From SCTG01 sp036005325 (GTDB lineage: Bacteria; Nitrospirota; Nitrospiria; Nitrospirales; NS-4), in NCBI GenBank assembly GCA_036005325.1, contig DASYQR010000058.1:1-6846 (forward strand): a stretch of DNA of 6,846 nucleotides, in the 5' to 3' direction. Position 1 is the stretch's first letter. Every line of letters starts with the position of its first letter. Below the pieces are notes generated by a model, which made no database searches, was not told the DNA's origin, and saw nothing but the letters and a program-made list of their open reading frames with translations. Below, piece by piece: positions 5,919 through 6,846 of the stretch. The position numbers and the translations under genes were made by a program.

Positions 5919-6239
5919 ATGTCCTCTGCGATCACGAAGGATTGGAAGCGGACCGCACGTTGGTTTCATGCGCTGTCCGATGGGACGCGTCTGCAGATCA
6001 TCGAGCGCCTCAGCGAGGGCGAACAGTGCGTCTGCGATTTGACCGATATGCTGGACACAGGGCAGTCACGTCTTTCGTTCCATCTGAAGACATTGAAGGA
6101 CGCGGGCATCCTGATAGATCGGCGCGAAGGACGGTGGGTCTACTACGCGCTGAATCCGGAGGTGATTGAGGAAGTCGAGCACTTTGTCAGCTCGCTGAAT
6201 GCCCATAGCCGGCGAGTCAAGCCGAAATGCTGTGACTGA
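5919..6239 (+). CDS. arsR: ArsR-family metalloregulatory repressor
   Basis: A 106-residue winged helix-turn-helix repressor of typical length. Residues 12-32 (TARWFHALSDGTRLQIIERL) are the family's opening helices; GEQCVCDL (34-41) is the type 1 As(III)/Sb(III) sensor motif, with Cys37 and Cys39; a recognition helix follows (QSRLSFHLKTLKDAGIL, 49-65), then the wing (DRREGRWVYYAL). A C-terminal Cys104-Cys105 pair could supply a third thiol ligand or be incidental. A stop codon at 5904-5906 forces the start to 5919, and the predicted transcription start coincides with that ATG, so translation is probably leaderless. It presumably represses its own promoter and the downstream DUF2703-arsC genes through two identical-type operators. 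A Cd/Zn sensor is less likely given the motif and the arsC neighbour. Confidence 0.92.
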   Translation: MSSAITKDWKRTARWFHALSDGTRLQIIERLSEGEQCVCDLTDMLDTGQSRLSFHLKTLKDAGILIDRREGRWVYYALNPEVIEEVEHFVSSLNAHSRRVKPKCCD

Positions 6240-6249
6240 CTCTTTTTTT
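6214..6249 (+). terminator. Intrinsic terminator overlapping the arsR stop codon
   Basis: GAGTCA (6214-6219) pairs with TGACTC (6237-6242), which contains the arsR TGA, and is followed directly by seven T (6243-6249). An inner AGC/GCT pairing (6220-6222 with 6229-6231) can extend the stem, leaving a bulge. A competing register, GTCA with the first TGAC (6233-6236), is also possible because TGAC is repeated. The structure should terminate or attenuate arsR transcription before the DUF2703 gene. Confidence 0.55.
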
Positions 6250-6258
6250 GTCCAATAC

Positions 6259-6274
6259 ATCAATAATTCTTGAT
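6259..6274. promoter_or_regulatory. ArsR operator 2
   Basis: ATCAA-TAATTC-TTGAT has the same half-sites and the same 6-base spacer as operator 1; only the spacer differs. It lies between the arsR terminator and the ribosome binding site of the DUF2703 gene, so it should control a second promoter here or act as a roadblock. Possible boxes are TTGTCC (6248-6253) and a weak -10 near 6271-6279; they are far from consensus. Confidence 0.72.
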
Positions 6275-6286
6275 TTGTTCTGGTGG

Positions 6287-6293
6287 AAGGAGG
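6287..6293 (+). promoter_or_regulatory. Ribosome binding site of the DUF2703 gene
   Basis: AAGGAGG lies 8 bases before the ATG at 6302. It fixes this start over an earlier in-frame TTG at 6248, which would translate through the operator. Confidence 0.75.
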
Positions 6294-6301
6294 AAAGGGC
6301 C

Positions 6302-6709
6302 ATGAAATCCCTTCACATTGAATGGCAACACATCGAGAAGGACGGAAAGACGTGCCGTCGGTGCGCCGAAACAGGCACGACACTCGCCCAGGTCATAAAG
6401 GAATTGGCCGAGGAGCTGACGCTTAAGGGAATTAGCGTGAGCCTGACGGAAACGAAGCTCTCCAAAGAAGAAGTTTCGGAATCCAACCGGCTGTTTTTCA
6501 ACGGCACGGCCCTCGAAGATGTTCTTCCGGATGTGAGCGTTTCGGAAAATCCCTGCTCGTCATGCGCCGATGTGTGCGGATGCGGGGATCTCTGCGGAAC
6601 GACCGTGAACTGCCGCACGGTCGTCAGCGAGGGAGTCGTCTACGAAGACATCCCAGCTTCTCTGATCCGCAGAGCCGCGCTTCAGGCGGTGGCGCAGCAG
6701 GCGAAATGA
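6302..6709 (+). CDS. DUF2703 cysteine-rich protein of the arsenic operon
   Basis: A 135-residue protein matching the DUF2703 pattern: IEWQHIEKDGKTCRRCAETG (6-25), a helix (TLAQVIKELAEELTLKGI), a strand plus VSESNRLFFNG (58-68), a Cys cluster, and CRTVVSEGVVYEDIPASLI (104-122). Eight cysteines: C18/C21 (CRRC), C85/C88 (CSSC), C92, C94 and C98 (CGCGDLC), and C104. There is no signal peptide, so it acts in the cytosol. The family has no established function that I know. Its position between arsR and arsC, with an ArsR operator in front and ATGA coupling to arsC, makes a role in arsenic handling likely, for example binding As(III) or serving as a thiol partner. The function is inference; membership of the family is fairly secure. 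Confidence 0.82.
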   Translation: MKSLHIEWQHIEKDGKTCRRCAETGTTLAQVIKELAEELTLKGISVSLTETKLSKEEVSESNRLFFNGTALEDVLPDVSVSENPCSSCADVCGCGDLCGTTVNCRTVVSEGVVYEDIPASLIRRAALQAVAQQAK

Positions 6710-6846
6710 AGCCGAAAGTCCTATTTCTCTGCACCGAAAACTCCTGTCGTAGCCAGATGGCGGAAGGCTTTTTGCGCCATTATGCCGGCGATCGTTTTGA
6801 TGTTGCGAGTGCGGGAACGCACCCGGCTGGCCTCAATCCTGAAGCG
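6706..6846 (+). CDS. arsC: Arsenate reductase, LMW-phosphatase (thioredoxin-coupled) type, partial
   Basis: Only the first 47 codons are in the window. VLFLCTENSCRSQMAEGF (5-22) is the phosphatase-like P-loop CX5R, with nucleophile Cys9 and Arg15, plus Cys14; SAGT (35-38) is also conserved. This type reduces arsenate to arsenite in the cytosol using a Cys triad recycled by thioredoxin; the second and third redox cysteines, expected near residues 80-90, lie beyond the window. Glu11 replaces the more usual Gly in CTGNSCRS. The ATG overlaps the DUF2703 stop (ATGA), implying coupled translation and linked amounts. A low-molecular-weight tyrosine phosphatase is the alternative, but the SCRSQMAEG motif and the arsR neighbour favour ArsC. 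Confidence 0.9.
   Translation, partial: MKPKVLFLCTENSCRSQMAEGFLRHYAGDRFDVASAGTHPAGLNPEA

Overview
The window comes from a GC-rich bacterial chromosome with dense gene packing, good Shine-Dalgarno sites and frequent stop/start overlaps. The mix of families (YihY/BrkB membrane protein, ECF-like sigma factor next to a DUF4384-type membrane protein, secreted DUF4139 protein, arsR-DUF2703-arsC) would fit a Nitrospira-like member of Nitrospirota. That placement is an inference from gene style, not from a marker gene. No RNA gene, insertion sequence, CRISPR array or phage gene is visible, and no gene-free stretch exceeds 300 bases.

Left (1-860, minus strand): a probable lipoprotein of unknown function runs leftward and overlaps by one base the start of a YihY/BrkB-family membrane protein that leaves the window. 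A 122-bp divergent region (861-982) separates it from the next unit.

Centre-left (983-4334, plus strand): an ECF-like sigma factor gene is coupled by TGATG to a single-pass membrane protein (cytoplasmic N-terminus, one helix, Pro/Ala-rich linker, C-terminal DUF4384-like domain), which I read as its anti-sigma or signalling partner. After a weak hairpin and a 143-bp gap comes a signal-peptide-bearing DUF4139 protein with a strong ribosome binding site. Together they look like an envelope-sensing or envelope-maintenance module; the physiological signal cannot be read from the sequence.

Centre-right (4451-5864): a GNAT acetyltransferase, a 77-residue unknown protein, and convergent to it (3-bp gap) a 204-residue unknown protein on the minus strand.

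Right (5885-6846, plus strand): the start of an arsenic-resistance operon, arsR - DUF2703 - arsC (cut by the window end). Its regulatory layout is the clearest new-looking feature. A near-consensus promoter places transcription initiation on the A of the arsR ATG, so the arsR message is probably leaderless. A perfect ATCAA-N6-TTGAT operator lies between the -35 and -10 boxes. A hairpin plus T7 tract sits on the arsR stop codon. A second copy of the same operator then precedes the gene for the eight-cysteine DUF2703 protein, which is translationally coupled (ATGA) to a thioredoxin-type arsenate reductase. This suggests that ArsR separately controls its own transcript and that of the effector genes, and that the DUF2703 protein is a dedicated thiol partner in arsenic handling.
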